From JAVBWO01 sp036677375 (GTDB taxonomy: Bacteria > Bacillota > Dehalobacteriia > UBA4068 > UBA4997): a stretch of DNA of 64,000 nt. Location of the stretch: NCBI GenBank assembly GCA_036677375.1, contig JAVBWO010000024.1, positions 248,001-312,000 of the forward strand, read 5' to 3'. The position numbers were made by a program, and so were the translations under genes. The notes under the pieces were generated by a model. It did no database searches, was not told the DNA's origin, and saw only the letters and a program-made list of their open reading frames with translations. This document shows positions 15,991 through 23,906 of the stretch, one piece after another (position 1 is the stretch's first letter; the number at the start of each line of letters is the position of its first letter).

Positions 15991-16037
15991 TAAAAAATTG
16001 CCCCGGACAAGTCATTTTTATACCTGTACCGGGACAA
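15991..16037 (-). terminator. Hairpin with T-run between alr and ndoA
   Basis: Minus-strand TTGTCCCGG pairs with CCGGGGCAA (one G-U) across a loop of about 22 bases and is followed by TTTTTT. It sits in the alr-ndoA gap where the antitoxin gene would be expected, and could reduce readthrough into ndoA. Confidence 0.6.
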
Positions 16038-16075
16038 ATTTTTTATTTTTATGATGTCATTTTATGGAATGACTT

Positions 16076-17221
16076 TTATTTACCGTTTAAGTAGATGCGG
16101 GGCAGACGCTCGCTTAGCATACAAACCACCTCATAATTGATGGTGCCATCCAACTCCGCCATTTCCTCCAGGGTAACGCGGTCGTCGCCCTGGGAACCAA
16201 TGACCACGACCTCCTCGCCGATATCCGCGCCGCCTAAATCGGTAACATCCAGCATCAGCTGATCCATGCAGATATTGCCGATGATGGGCACGCGTTTGCC
16301 CCGGATCAGCACCGTTCCCACATTGGAAAACCGACGGCTGTAGCCGTCGCCGTAACCGATGGGCAAGGAGGCGACAATGGTTTCCCGCCGCGTGACAAAG
16401 CTGTTACCATAGCTGATACCGCTGCCGGCAGGCAATGTTTTGACATAAGAGACCCGCGCCTTTACCGACAAAGCGGGAATGATGCGCATCAGGTCGTGAT
16501 TCACATCTTCCGTGGGATAGTGACCGTAAATGATCATCCCGGGACGCACCATATCGAAATGGGTTTCCGGCATATTAACCAAAGCGGCACTGTTGGCGGC
16601 ATGGAGCATGGGAATCACATGGCCTCTGGCCCGCAGCTTATCCACAAAATCAATGAAGATCGCCAGCTGCTTTCTGGTATAGCTTAAGTCCGGTATATCG
16701 GCACAGGAGAAATGGGTATAAAGGCCCTCCACATATAAGCCAGGCAAAGCAAGGATGCGGCAAATATCGTCTACCGACTGGCTGTTGGGCAAAAAACCGA
16801 TGCGTCCGAAACCGCTGTCCACTTTGATGTGGATGGTTGCTTTTTTGTTGCGCTCCATGGCTTTTTCAGAGATGGCGCGCGCCGCTTCATATGTAAACAC
16901 CGTTTGTGTGATATTGTATTTAATGGCGATCTCAGCCTGATCCGGCGCCACCCAGCCTAAAACCAAAATAGGCGCCATGACCCCGGCCAGCCGCAGGGAG
17001 ACTCCCTCGCCAAGGGTAGCCACACCCAAACGGTCCGCCCCATGATCCAGCACGGTAAAGGCGATCTGTTCCGCCCCGTGTCCATATGCATTGGCTTTGA
17101 CCACTGCCATGATGGCGGTGCCTTTTTTGGTAATACGGCGGATCTCCTGAATATTATTGGTCATCGCCGCCAAATCAACTTCTATCCATGCCGGCCGAGG
17201 TACCGACCCTGATACATTCAT
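16076..17221 (-). CDS. alr: Alanine racemase
   Basis: This PLP enzyme makes D-alanine for peptidoglycan. The 381-residue protein has the PLP lysine in AVVKANAYGHGA (Lys42), the GFGRIGF motif near 130, the PGMIIYGHYP block near 220, the catalytic Tyr in GISYGNSFVT and the MDQLMLDVTD dimer motif near the C-terminus. ATG 17221 with AGGAGG upstream is preferred to the start 18 bases earlier. It follows nnr and acpS in the order found in many Bacillota. Confidence 0.97.
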   Translation of the reverse strand: MNVSGSVPRPAWIEVDLAAMTNNIQEIRRITKKGTAIMAVVKANAYGHGAEQIAFTVLDHGADRLGVATLGEGVSLRLAGVMAPILVLGWVAPDQAEIAIKYNITQTVFTYEAARAISEKAMERNKKATIHIKVDSGFGRIGFLPNSQSVDDICRILALPGLYVEGLYTHFSCADIPDLSYTRKQLAIFIDFVDKLRARGHVIPMLHAANSAALVNMPETHFDMVRPGMIIYGHYPTEDVNHDLMRIIPALSVKARVSYVKTLPAGSGISYGNSFVTRRETIVASLPIGYGDGYSRRFSNVGTVLIRGKRVPIIGNICMDQLMLDVTDLGGADIGEEVVVIGSQGDDRVTLEEMAELDGTINYEVVCMLSERLPRIYLNGK

Positions 17222-17295
17222 AAATTTGCCTCCTGACAAGGTGAATTGGGTTCATTCTTCATTCTTCATTCTTCGTTCAACTTTTTTACGAAATG

Positions 17296-18852
17296 TTATA
17301 ATGCTTCCACCATTTCTTTTAGCACTTGGGGGAAAAACCGCACGATGTCCATGGCGGTCATGGAAGCTTCCCCCAAAGCCGCCGCGGCACGATCGCCCGC
17401 CGCGCCGTGGAGCCACGCCCCTACGCCAGACGCCACAACGGGAGGCATCCCCTGAGCCAGCAAAGCGCCGATGATGCCGGAAAGAACGTCGCCGCTGCCG
17501 CCGGTGGACATGCCGGGATTGCCGCTGCCATTGATATACAGATACTTTTTCCCGTCGCTGATTAAGGTGGCGGCCCCCTTTAAGAGCATGATGCCTCGAT
17601 AGGCTCTTGCAGCCTCTTCCACCATATACAGGCGGTTTTCCTGCACACGCTTAGCCTCCGTCGACATCAGCTGGGCCATTTCGCCGGGGTGCGGCGTAAA
17701 AATCAAAGGTTTTGCCCAATCCTCCTGGGGCTTGGGTGCTTTCGCCAAGGCGGAAAGCCCATCGGCATCCACTACCGCGGAAACGGGAACACGGGGTAAA
17801 ATACGGTAAACGAATTCCCGGGTGGTGGCGGCTTTGCCTAGCCCCATCCCTAATACAATAACCTTCTTTTCCGCAAAAGACAATACTTTATCGGCCGCTT
17901 CCGCCAAAATATTTCCTTCGTCGTCCGTGGGCAGCGGCAGCCCCATGGCCTCCGGCAAAGAAATGGCCATCGCTTGGAGGGTCTCCTGGGGAGCCGCTAC
18001 CGTTACCAGGCCTGCTCCGGCTGCCATCGCGCCCCGGGCCGCCAGAATGGGAGCGCCCGGCATCCGCCGGCTGCCTCCCACAATCAAGACATGACCGTAA
18101 TCTCCTTTGTGACTGTCCCGTTGACGCGGCTTCAACCAAGGCTTGCAGAAGGCGGCGTCCAAATATTCATAACGTTTATCCAGGTCGGCTACCAGATCCC
18201 GGGGCAGAGAGATATCCGCTACTGTGACACAGCCGGCATAATCGCTGCCGGGAGTCAGAAACAACCCGGGCTTGCCCCAGCCAAAACTCAGAGTGGCGGT
18301 AGCTTTCACAGCGGTACCGCCGATTTTACCGTTGTCGGCATAGATGCCGGAGGGAACGTCCGCCGACAAGACCAGCTGACCGCTTTCATTAATCAGCCGG
18401 ATGACAAAGGCGGCGGCTCCCTGCACTTCTCCACGGAAGCCGGTACCGTATATGGCATCTATAACTAAATGGCTATTCAAAAGGGCTACCTTCAAAATAT
18501 TGGCGTCTTCTTCCGCCAGAATGCTTTGCCGGCGCAGTCCCATTTTTGCGGCGATCTCCCAATTCAAAGCGGCGTCACCAGTTAACTTTTCTTTTTCTCC
18601 CAAAAGAAAAATCCGTACGTCCACCCCCGCATTATAGAGATGGCGTGCGGCTACCAAGCCGTCACCGCCATTATTGCCGCTCCCGGCAAAAACGGCCACC
18701 CGTTTGCCCTGGGGCCGATGATCCAGCAGTTCTACCGCTCTTCCGGCTAAGGCGCCTCCGGCATTTTCCATCAATACCATTCCCGGAATGCCAAAATCCT
18801 TCATAGCGATACGATCCAGCCGCCGCATTTCTTCTCCTGTTAATAAACGCAT
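17296..18852 (-). CDS. nnr: Bifunctional NAD(P)H-hydrate epimerase / ADP-dependent dehydratase
   Basis: This nicotinamide nucleotide repair enzyme has two domains. The N-terminal YjeF_N epimerase (residues 1 to about 215) contains MVLMENAGGALA and FAGSGNNGGDGLVAARHL. The C-terminal carbohydrate-kinase-like dehydratase (about 230-510) contains HKGDYGHVLIVGGSRRMPGA, TPHPGEMAQL and STGGSGDVLSGIIGALLAQG. Its 518 residues match the fused family. It starts 19 bases after acpS ends and precedes alr, so the run is probably one operon. Confidence 0.96.
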   Translation of the reverse strand: MRLLTGEEMRRLDRIAMKDFGIPGMVLMENAGGALAGRAVELLDHRPQGKRVAVFAGSGNNGGDGLVAARHLYNAGVDVRIFLLGEKEKLTGDAALNWEIAAKMGLRRQSILAEEDANILKVALLNSHLVIDAIYGTGFRGEVQGAAAFVIRLINESGQLVLSADVPSGIYADNGKIGGTAVKATATLSFGWGKPGLFLTPGSDYAGCVTVADISLPRDLVADLDKRYEYLDAAFCKPWLKPRQRDSHKGDYGHVLIVGGSRRMPGAPILAARGAMAAGAGLVTVAAPQETLQAMAISLPEAMGLPLPTDDEGNILAEAADKVLSFAEKKVIVLGMGLGKAATTREFVYRILPRVPVSAVVDADGLSALAKAPKPQEDWAKPLIFTPHPGEMAQLMSTEAKRVQENRLYMVEEAARAYRGIMLLKGAATLISDGKKYLYINGSGNPGMSTGGSGDVLSGIIGALLAQGMPPVVASGVGAWLHGAAGDRAAAALGEASMTAMDIVRFFPQVLKEMVEAL

Positions 18853-18871
18853 TCAGAACCCCCCTTTTCAA

Positions 18872-19264
18872 TCAATCCTGGATTCCGTGGTCAAAAATAT
18901 TTTGTTCGGCCACTGCATAAGCAATGGCCAACTCCCGGCTATGGGAGATGGATACGTGGATTTTTGCAATATTTTGTTCCCGGCAGTACGCCGCCGCCTG
19001 ACGGTGACAGCAAACCAAAGGCTTGCCCGCAGCATCTGAGAGAATCTCCACATCCCGGAAGCTCCAGCCGTTCATGCCATGACCCAAAGCCTTCACTACC
19101 GCTTCTTTGGCGGCAAAGCGCCCGGCAAAGGAAGGCAGTCCCTGCTTTTGGCAATAAGCCGCCTCCGCCTTTGTATAGATATTTTCCACAAACTGTTTAT
19201 GCTTGCTAATCATGACCGTGATACGGCCGATTTCAACGATATCCGTTCCCACACCGTAGATCAT
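18872..19264 (-). CDS. acpS: Holo-[acyl-carrier-protein] synthase
   Basis: AcpS attaches 4'-phosphopantetheine from CoA to acyl carrier protein. The 130-residue protein starts MIYGVGTDIVEIGRI with the catalytic Asp, has the FAGRFAAKEAVVKALG motif at about 46-61 and the HVSISHSRELAIAYAV segment near the end. Length and motifs match the trimeric bacterial AcpS family. Confidence 0.97.
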   Translation of the reverse strand: MIYGVGTDIVEIGRITVMISKHKQFVENIYTKAEAAYCQKQGLPSFAGRFAAKEAVVKALGHGMNGWSFRDVEILSDAAGKPLVCCHRQAAAYCREQNIAKIHVSISHSRELAIAYAVAEQNIFDHGIQD

Positions 19265-19345
19265 GAAAAAGATTCCTTTCCGCCTTTAATTCTGTTTATC
19301 CCGCTTATACCCGCTTATACTTTAAGCGACAACCGTCAGTCGGCG

Positions 19346-21670
19346 CTATTTTTTTGCTTTGCCGCCGGGCTTGTCTTTTTTGCCGTTCCCCATACGTTTC
19401 TTTTCGCTTGTAGGTTTGGGTTTTCCTGCTTCCTTCATGGCAAGCTGTTTTCCTTTATGTGGATTCCCCTTATTTGCCGTTTTTTCGAGTTTTTCGAGGG
19501 AATGCCCTTTGTCAGAAGGCTTGCCGCCTTTGGCTAATCCGGCGGAAGCCGCTTTTTTTGCCGGTTTGCCATACATGGCGGATTTATCAAATTTGGCAAA
19601 GGCATGACCTGCGCTCTCCTGCCGTTCGGCCATGGGCGTTTTTCGGGTTTTGGGTATTTTTGCGGTCTCGGCATTCTTGCTTTTTTTAGAAGGTTTTCCC
19701 TTCTTCTCACTCTTTTCGGGCTTCTCCGGCTTGTTCGCTTTTTTTGCCGGCTGCGGCTGCTTTTCTCTATTTTCTTTCTGTGCTTTTGGTTCTTTCGCTT
19801 CTCGCTGTTGCGTTTTTTGCTCTTGTTGTATCTTCTGCTCTTTGACGCCGCCTTGCGGCTTTTTTGTTCCCGTCCAACCACCGGCCACATCTCCAGGAGG
19901 AACCAGACATTGCTTGCTTTTGCCGATCAAGTCGCTCCGCCCCGCCTCCAAAAGAGCCTGGCGCACCACGGGCCAGTTTTTCGGATCGCGGAACTGCAAA
20001 AGCGCGCGCTGGGCGTTACGTTCCTTATCGCTTCTGGGAATATAGATATATTCCATAGTGCGGGGATCCATGCCGCAATAATACATGCAAGTGCTGCGGC
20101 TGCCGGGTGTGGGGATAAAAAGCTGAACCTGCTCCGGCTGCCAACCCTCGTCCCGCATGGCCTCCGCCAAAGCGATGGCATCTTTCATCGTAGAGCCAGG
20201 ATGGGCGGCGATAAAATAGGGTACCAGATACTGACGTTTGCCAATCTTCTCATTGGTCTCCTGATATAATTTGCCGAAGCGGCGGTAGACCGGCCAACCG
20301 GATTTGCCCATGGCGGCTAAGACCGCCGGACTGTTGTGCTCCGGCGCCACCTTCAGCTGGCCGCTGATATGGTTTTGGCAAAGCTGGCTCAAGAACTGTT
20401 GGTTCTTTTCCAGCATAAGATAATCATAGCGTAGTCCGGAACGGATAAAAACCTTTTTGATGCCGGGAATCGTCGCCATCTCCGCCAAAAGCTTGCCATA
20501 GGCGCTGTGATCCGGTTTCAGCTGTTTGCAGGGTTCGGGCCACATGCATTGCCGTTTCCGGCAAGGACCGAATTCTTTGCTGCGGCTGCAGCCCTGCCCT
20601 CTGAAATTAGCAGTGGGGCCTCCCACGTCATGGATATAGCCTTTGAAGCCGGGGCTTTTGCTCAAAAGGGCCGCTTCCCGCAGCAGCGAGGCGTCGCTGC
20701 GGTTTTGGATGATTCTGCCCTGGTGAAAACCGATGGCACAGAAAGAGCAACTGCCGAAACAACCCCGGTGCGACAAAATGGAATATTCCACCTCCGCCAA
20801 GGCGGGCACGCCGCCTGATGGATCATAACTGGGGTGCCAGGTTCTGGCAAAAGGCAATTCGTAGATCTCGTCCATCTCGGCTGTGGTAAGAGGGGCCGGC
20901 GGCGGATTCTGTACCAAATAACTGTTTTTCTGCTTTTGCCATAGGCGCTTACCATCATAATAATTTTGTTCTTCTTCCGCGATGCGGAAAGCCTGGGCAA
21001 ACTCTTTTTTCCGCTCCAGACATTTTTGGAAACCGGGGATCTCCAGTTCTCCCTCGGCGGGGGCTTCTTCCGTCAGATAGCAGGTACCCCGAATCTCCTG
21101 GCACTCACCGATCTTTTTGCCGTGGGAAAGGGCATCCGCCAGCAGCGCCAGGGGCTTTTCCCCCATGCCGTAGATCAGGAGATCGGCGCCGCTTTCCTCC
21201 AAAACGGAAGGGCGCAAAGCGTCGTCCCAGAAATCATAATGCACAAACCGCCTGAGACTGGCCTCGATGCCGCCAACAATCACCGGCAGGTCGGGATAAG
21301 CTGCTTTGGCCAGGCGGCTGTAAACGATGGCCGCCCGTTCCGGACGTTTGCCCGCCTTGCCGCCGGGGCTGTAAGCATCCTGCCGCCGGGGCTTTTTGGC
21401 GGCGGTATAAAGATTCAGCATGGAATCCAGGTTGCCTGGGGCAATCAGAATACCGTAGCGGGGCCGTCCCAAGACAGTGACGGAGGCTGCGTCTTTAAAA
21501 TCGGGCTGGGCAATGATGCCCACTCGGTAGCCCAAATGTTCCAGCCACCGGCCGATGATGGCGGCGGCAAAAGAGGGATGATCCACATAGGCATCCCCCG
21601 AAATCAACAAAAAATCCACGTAATGCCAATCCAACCGGGACATTTCCGCCCGGCTCATGGGTAAAAACAT
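19346..21670 (-). CDS. YgiQ-family radical-SAM protein with long basic tail
   Basis: The protein has about 774 residues. The UPF0313/YgiQ core begins MFLPMSRAEMSRLDWHYVDF, with the radical-SAM cluster CFGSCSFCAIGFHQG near residue 310 and the conserved HDVGGPTANFRG block after it. The core ends about residue 585. The remaining ~185 residues are a repetitive low-complexity tail of Lys, Pro, Ala, Glu and Gln, probably disordered and possibly RNA- or DNA-binding. The biochemical role of YgiQ is not established. ATG 21670 overlaps the metallophosphoesterase stop as TAATG, giving coupling. Confidence 0.92.
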   Translation of the reverse strand: MFLPMSRAEMSRLDWHYVDFLLISGDAYVDHPSFAAAIIGRWLEHLGYRVGIIAQPDFKDAASVTVLGRPRYGILIAPGNLDSMLNLYTAAKKPRRQDAYSPGGKAGKRPERAAIVYSRLAKAAYPDLPVIVGGIEASLRRFVHYDFWDDALRPSVLEESGADLLIYGMGEKPLALLADALSHGKKIGECQEIRGTCYLTEEAPAEGELEIPGFQKCLERKKEFAQAFRIAEEEQNYYDGKRLWQKQKNSYLVQNPPPAPLTTAEMDEIYELPFARTWHPSYDPSGGVPALAEVEYSILSHRGCFGSCSFCAIGFHQGRIIQNRSDASLLREAALLSKSPGFKGYIHDVGGPTANFRGQGCSRSKEFGPCRKRQCMWPEPCKQLKPDHSAYGKLLAEMATIPGIKKVFIRSGLRYDYLMLEKNQQFLSQLCQNHISGQLKVAPEHNSPAVLAAMGKSGWPVYRRFGKLYQETNEKIGKRQYLVPYFIAAHPGSTMKDAIALAEAMRDEGWQPEQVQLFIPTPGSRSTCMYYCGMDPRTMEYIYIPRSDKERNAQRALLQFRDPKNWPVVRQALLEAGRSDLIGKSKQCLVPPGDVAGGWTGTKKPQGGVKEQKIQQEQKTQQREAKEPKAQKENREKQPQPAKKANKPEKPEKSEKKGKPSKKSKNAETAKIPKTRKTPMAERQESAGHAFAKFDKSAMYGKPAKKAASAGLAKGGKPSDKGHSLEKLEKTANKGNPHKGKQLAMKEAGKPKPTSEKKRMGNGKKDKPGGKAKK

Positions 21671-22401
21671 TATTTTTCCTCCCACAGATACAGGGGTTTA
21701 AATTGTAAAAAATCCGCGCTGGTCAAGCGGAATTCTATCCCCCATTTTTCCTCCGGCAAATGGCTGGTGCTGTCTTCCCCGTGCAGATGCCCGTAAATAC
21801 ATTTTGTCACACCATAAGTCTCCATCAGTTCGATAAAACCGCTTTTTTCCATTTTTTCATTGGTGGGCCGGAAATGGAAAAGCACCACCTGTTCGCCGCC
21901 TAATTGGGCGCCCTCCTGCAAAGCCATCTCCAAACGAACCAGCTCGCGGCGGTAAATGACCTCGTCCTCGCTATGATATTCCTTGCTGCCGGGGCATGTC
22001 CAGCCGCGCGTGGAGCAAATGGTCCGGCCGCCCAAAGCATAAGCCTGGTGATGCAGGGGAATGACATTTTCCGGCAAAGCCGCCACAACCTTCTTTTGCC
22101 CCTGCCACCAATAATCATGATTACCGCGACCCAAAACAATACGGCCTGGCAGCTGCCGGATAAAATCAAAATCATAGCGGCATTCCGAGAGCTTTAAACC
22201 CCAGGAAATATCTCCGGCTACCAGAACATAATCTTCCGGGGATACGGCGTCGCACCAGTTTTCGTACAAGCGCCGGGGATGATCCGCCCAGTGCCTGCCA
22301 AAAACCTCCATGGGCTTGTATTGGGAGATATGCTCCCAGTCACCGGCAATCACCGGCCTGTCAAAAGATAGGTGTAAATCAGAAATGGCATAAACACGCA
22401 T
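21670..22401 (-). CDS. Metallophosphoesterase (calcineurin-like)
   Basis: The 243-residue protein shows the full dinuclear metal motif set: DLHLS (residues 8-12), GDISWG near 63, GNHDYWW near 92, and GHLHGED near 203. Members of this YmdB-unlike small family hydrolyse phosphoesters of unknown substrate. It overlaps the ygiQ start by one base and follows the DUF1294 gene by 15 bases, so the three genes form an operon. Confidence 0.92.
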   Translation of the reverse strand: MRVYAISDLHLSFDRPVIAGDWEHISQYKPMEVFGRHWADHPRRLYENWCDAVSPEDYVLVAGDISWGLKLSECRYDFDFIRQLPGRIVLGRGNHDYWWQGQKKVVAALPENVIPLHHQAYALGGRTICSTRGWTCPGSKEYHSEDEVIYRRELVRLEMALQEGAQLGGEQVVLFHFRPTNEKMEKSGFIELMETYGVTKCIYGHLHGEDSTSHLPEEKWGIEFRLTSADFLQFKPLYLWEEK

Positions 22402-22416
22402 AAAGGCGCTCCCTTT

Positions 22417-22686
22417 TTATAAAATCTCATATGCCCATAGGATCCATAAGACGATATGTAATAATAGCGCGGCGCTGAAACCAAGCCAGAATTTGGGCTT
22501 ACGGATCTTGTGCCGGAAAATTCCCATACCCAGAAATCCGCCAATGCCGCCGCCGGGCAAAGCACAAAGCAGCAGCCATTTTTCCGGAATGCGCCAAAAG
22601 CCGCGCACCGCGTAAAATTTATCCAAGCCCATCATTAAAAAGTTAAGTCCATTGGTAATGAGGTAATAAAGCCAAATTGCTTGCAT
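22417..22686 (-). CDS. DUF1294 small membrane protein
   Basis: An 89-residue protein with three hydrophobic stretches and the DUF1294 hallmarks YLITNGLNFLMMGLDKFYA, RIPEKWLLLCALPGGGIGGFLGM and the basic turn RHKIRKPKF. The function is unknown. It opens the DUF1294-metallophosphoesterase-ygiQ run. The divergent DUF378 gene begins about 110 bases away. Confidence 0.85.
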   Translation of the reverse strand: MQAIWLYYLITNGLNFLMMGLDKFYAVRGFWRIPEKWLLLCALPGGGIGGFLGMGIFRHKIRKPKFWLGFSAALLLHIVLWILWAYEIL

Positions 22687-22794
22687 ATCATATCACAGCT
22701 TTCATATTATTTACAAATTTCCAGGTAACTGTTAACTTTGGAATATTTTATTCTATATTATACCATAATATCCATCATGAAAGGAGGTGCAATC

Positions 22795-23004
22795 ATGATA
22801 AAACTCTCCGCTTGGGATAAAATCGTTCTGATTCTTGTTATTATTGGTGCCCTCAACTGGGGCCTTATCGGTTTCTTCCGCTATGATCTGGTCGCCGCCA
22901 TTTTCGGCGGGCAAGCCGCCCCCATCAGCAGAATCATATATGCGCTGGTCGGCCTGTGCGGCTTATGGAGCATCAGCTTTTTGTTCCGCAGAAATGACGT
23001 CTAA
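22795..23004 (+). CDS. DUF378 small membrane protein
   Basis: A 69-residue protein with two membrane helices and the conserved DUF378 pattern: DKIVLILVIIGALNWGLIGFF in the first helix and RIIYALVGLCGLWSISFLF in the second. ATG 22795 follows AAGGAGGTG at ideal spacing, so the 19-residue upstream extension is rejected. Function unknown. It is a monocistronic gene with a terminator close behind. Confidence 0.88.
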   Translation: MIKLSAWDKIVLILVIIGALNWGLIGFFRYDLVAAIFGGQAAPISRIIYALVGLCGLWSISFLFRRNDV

Positions 23005-23037
23005 TTTTTATGACAAAACCATAAGAGCTTGAAACAC

Positions 23038-23075
23038 AAAAGGAGTAAGATTAAATTCTTACTCTTTTGTATTTT
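23038..23075 (+). terminator. Terminator after DUF378
   Basis: GAGTAAG and CTTACTC pair around an 8-base loop, with flanking A-run and T-run (TTTTGTATTTT), about 35 bases after the stop codon. Confidence 0.7.
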
Positions 23076-23188
23076 AACCGGAAACCGTGGTTAATAAAGG
23101 ATCTGCTAAAATCACGACAGCATTGCCTTAGATGCCTATTGCCATATCGTTGAGGCGGGATCAAGCAAGCCCCTAAATCCTTTGATAA

Positions 23189-23222
23189 AAAAAGACAGGA
23201 ACTGAAGCTTTCCTGTCTTTTT
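23189..23222. terminator. Terminator after pduL (A/T-flanked, bidirectional form)
   Basis: AAAAAGACAGGA and TCCTGTCTTTTT form a 12-bp stem around a 10-base loop, 25 bases beyond the pduL stop on the minus strand. The symmetrical A/T flanks let it work in both directions. Confidence 0.8.
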
Positions 23223-23247
23223 AAATATTATTATTGAAGGCTGACCG

Positions 23248-23874
23248 TTATTTGCCGACTTTCACAACCAAAGCTTTACCGCCGTTTGGCACACGGGCGG
23301 CATTGGCTTCATCGGTATCCAGATGAATGTCTTTTTCGTGCAATTCGCCCACTCGAACTACAACATCCTGGAGTACCAGGGATTTCCCTTCCCCTTGGAT
23401 ATAAAGATCCGCCCGGTCATTATCAGAAAACCCCAGTTCTTTGGCTTGGTTGGTATGCAGATGCACATGAGGGGCCGCGATAATGCAGCCTTGTTTTAAA
23501 ATGAGCGAACCTTTCGGCCCTACCAAAACAATACCGGCACTGCCTTCCAGTTTACCCGATTCCCGGATGGGGGCTTTGATACCGATCTTGCGGGCGTCGG
23601 TTTGGGCCAATTCTATCTGGGTTGCTTTGCGGACAGGACCCAATACCCGCATCTCAATCGCCCCCTTAGGACCTACAACCTGAACCATTTCTTTACTGGC
23701 AAATTGTTGGGGTTGGGTCAGATCCTTCATATGCGTAAGCTCATAACCGGAGCCAAACAGTGTCGCTAAGTCTGCCTGGCTTAGATGCAGATGACGGTTG
23801 GAGGTATTCACCGGCAGCAAAAACAGATTGCTCTCATCTGTAAAATCAATTTCCGATACGCGAATGTCAGTCAT
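23248..23874 (-). CDS. pduL: Phosphate propanoyl/acetyltransferase, PduL type
   Basis: PduL interconverts acyl-CoA and acyl-phosphate and is unrelated to Pta. The 208 residues contain two PduL repeats. The first has the zinc-ligand His cluster NRHLHLSQADLATLFG; the second has APHVHLHTNQAKELGF. The end is DEANAARVPNGGKALVV. No N-terminal encapsulation peptide and no microcompartment shell genes are present, so it probably serves cytosolic acetyl-CoA/acetyl-phosphate exchange. It follows the radical-SAM gene by 32 bases. Confidence 0.94.
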   Translation of the reverse strand: MTDIRVSEIDFTDESNLFLLPVNTSNRHLHLSQADLATLFGSGYELTHMKDLTQPQQFASKEMVQVVGPKGAIEMRVLGPVRKATQIELAQTDARKIGIKAPIRESGKLEGSAGIVLVGPKGSLILKQGCIIAAPHVHLHTNQAKELGFSDNDRADLYIQGEGKSLVLQDVVVRVGELHEKDIHLDTDEANAARVPNGGKALVVKVGK

Positions 23875-23906
23875 ATTATTGTCCTCCTAAAAGTTTTTCA
23901 AAAACA

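Noticed and set aside
15985..16037. In-frame N-terminal extension of ndoA (MSRYRYKNDLSG...) as a short antitoxin
   Set aside because: It is in the same frame as the toxin, overlaps the terminator-like hairpin and has no ribosome site or ribbon-helix-helix pattern.
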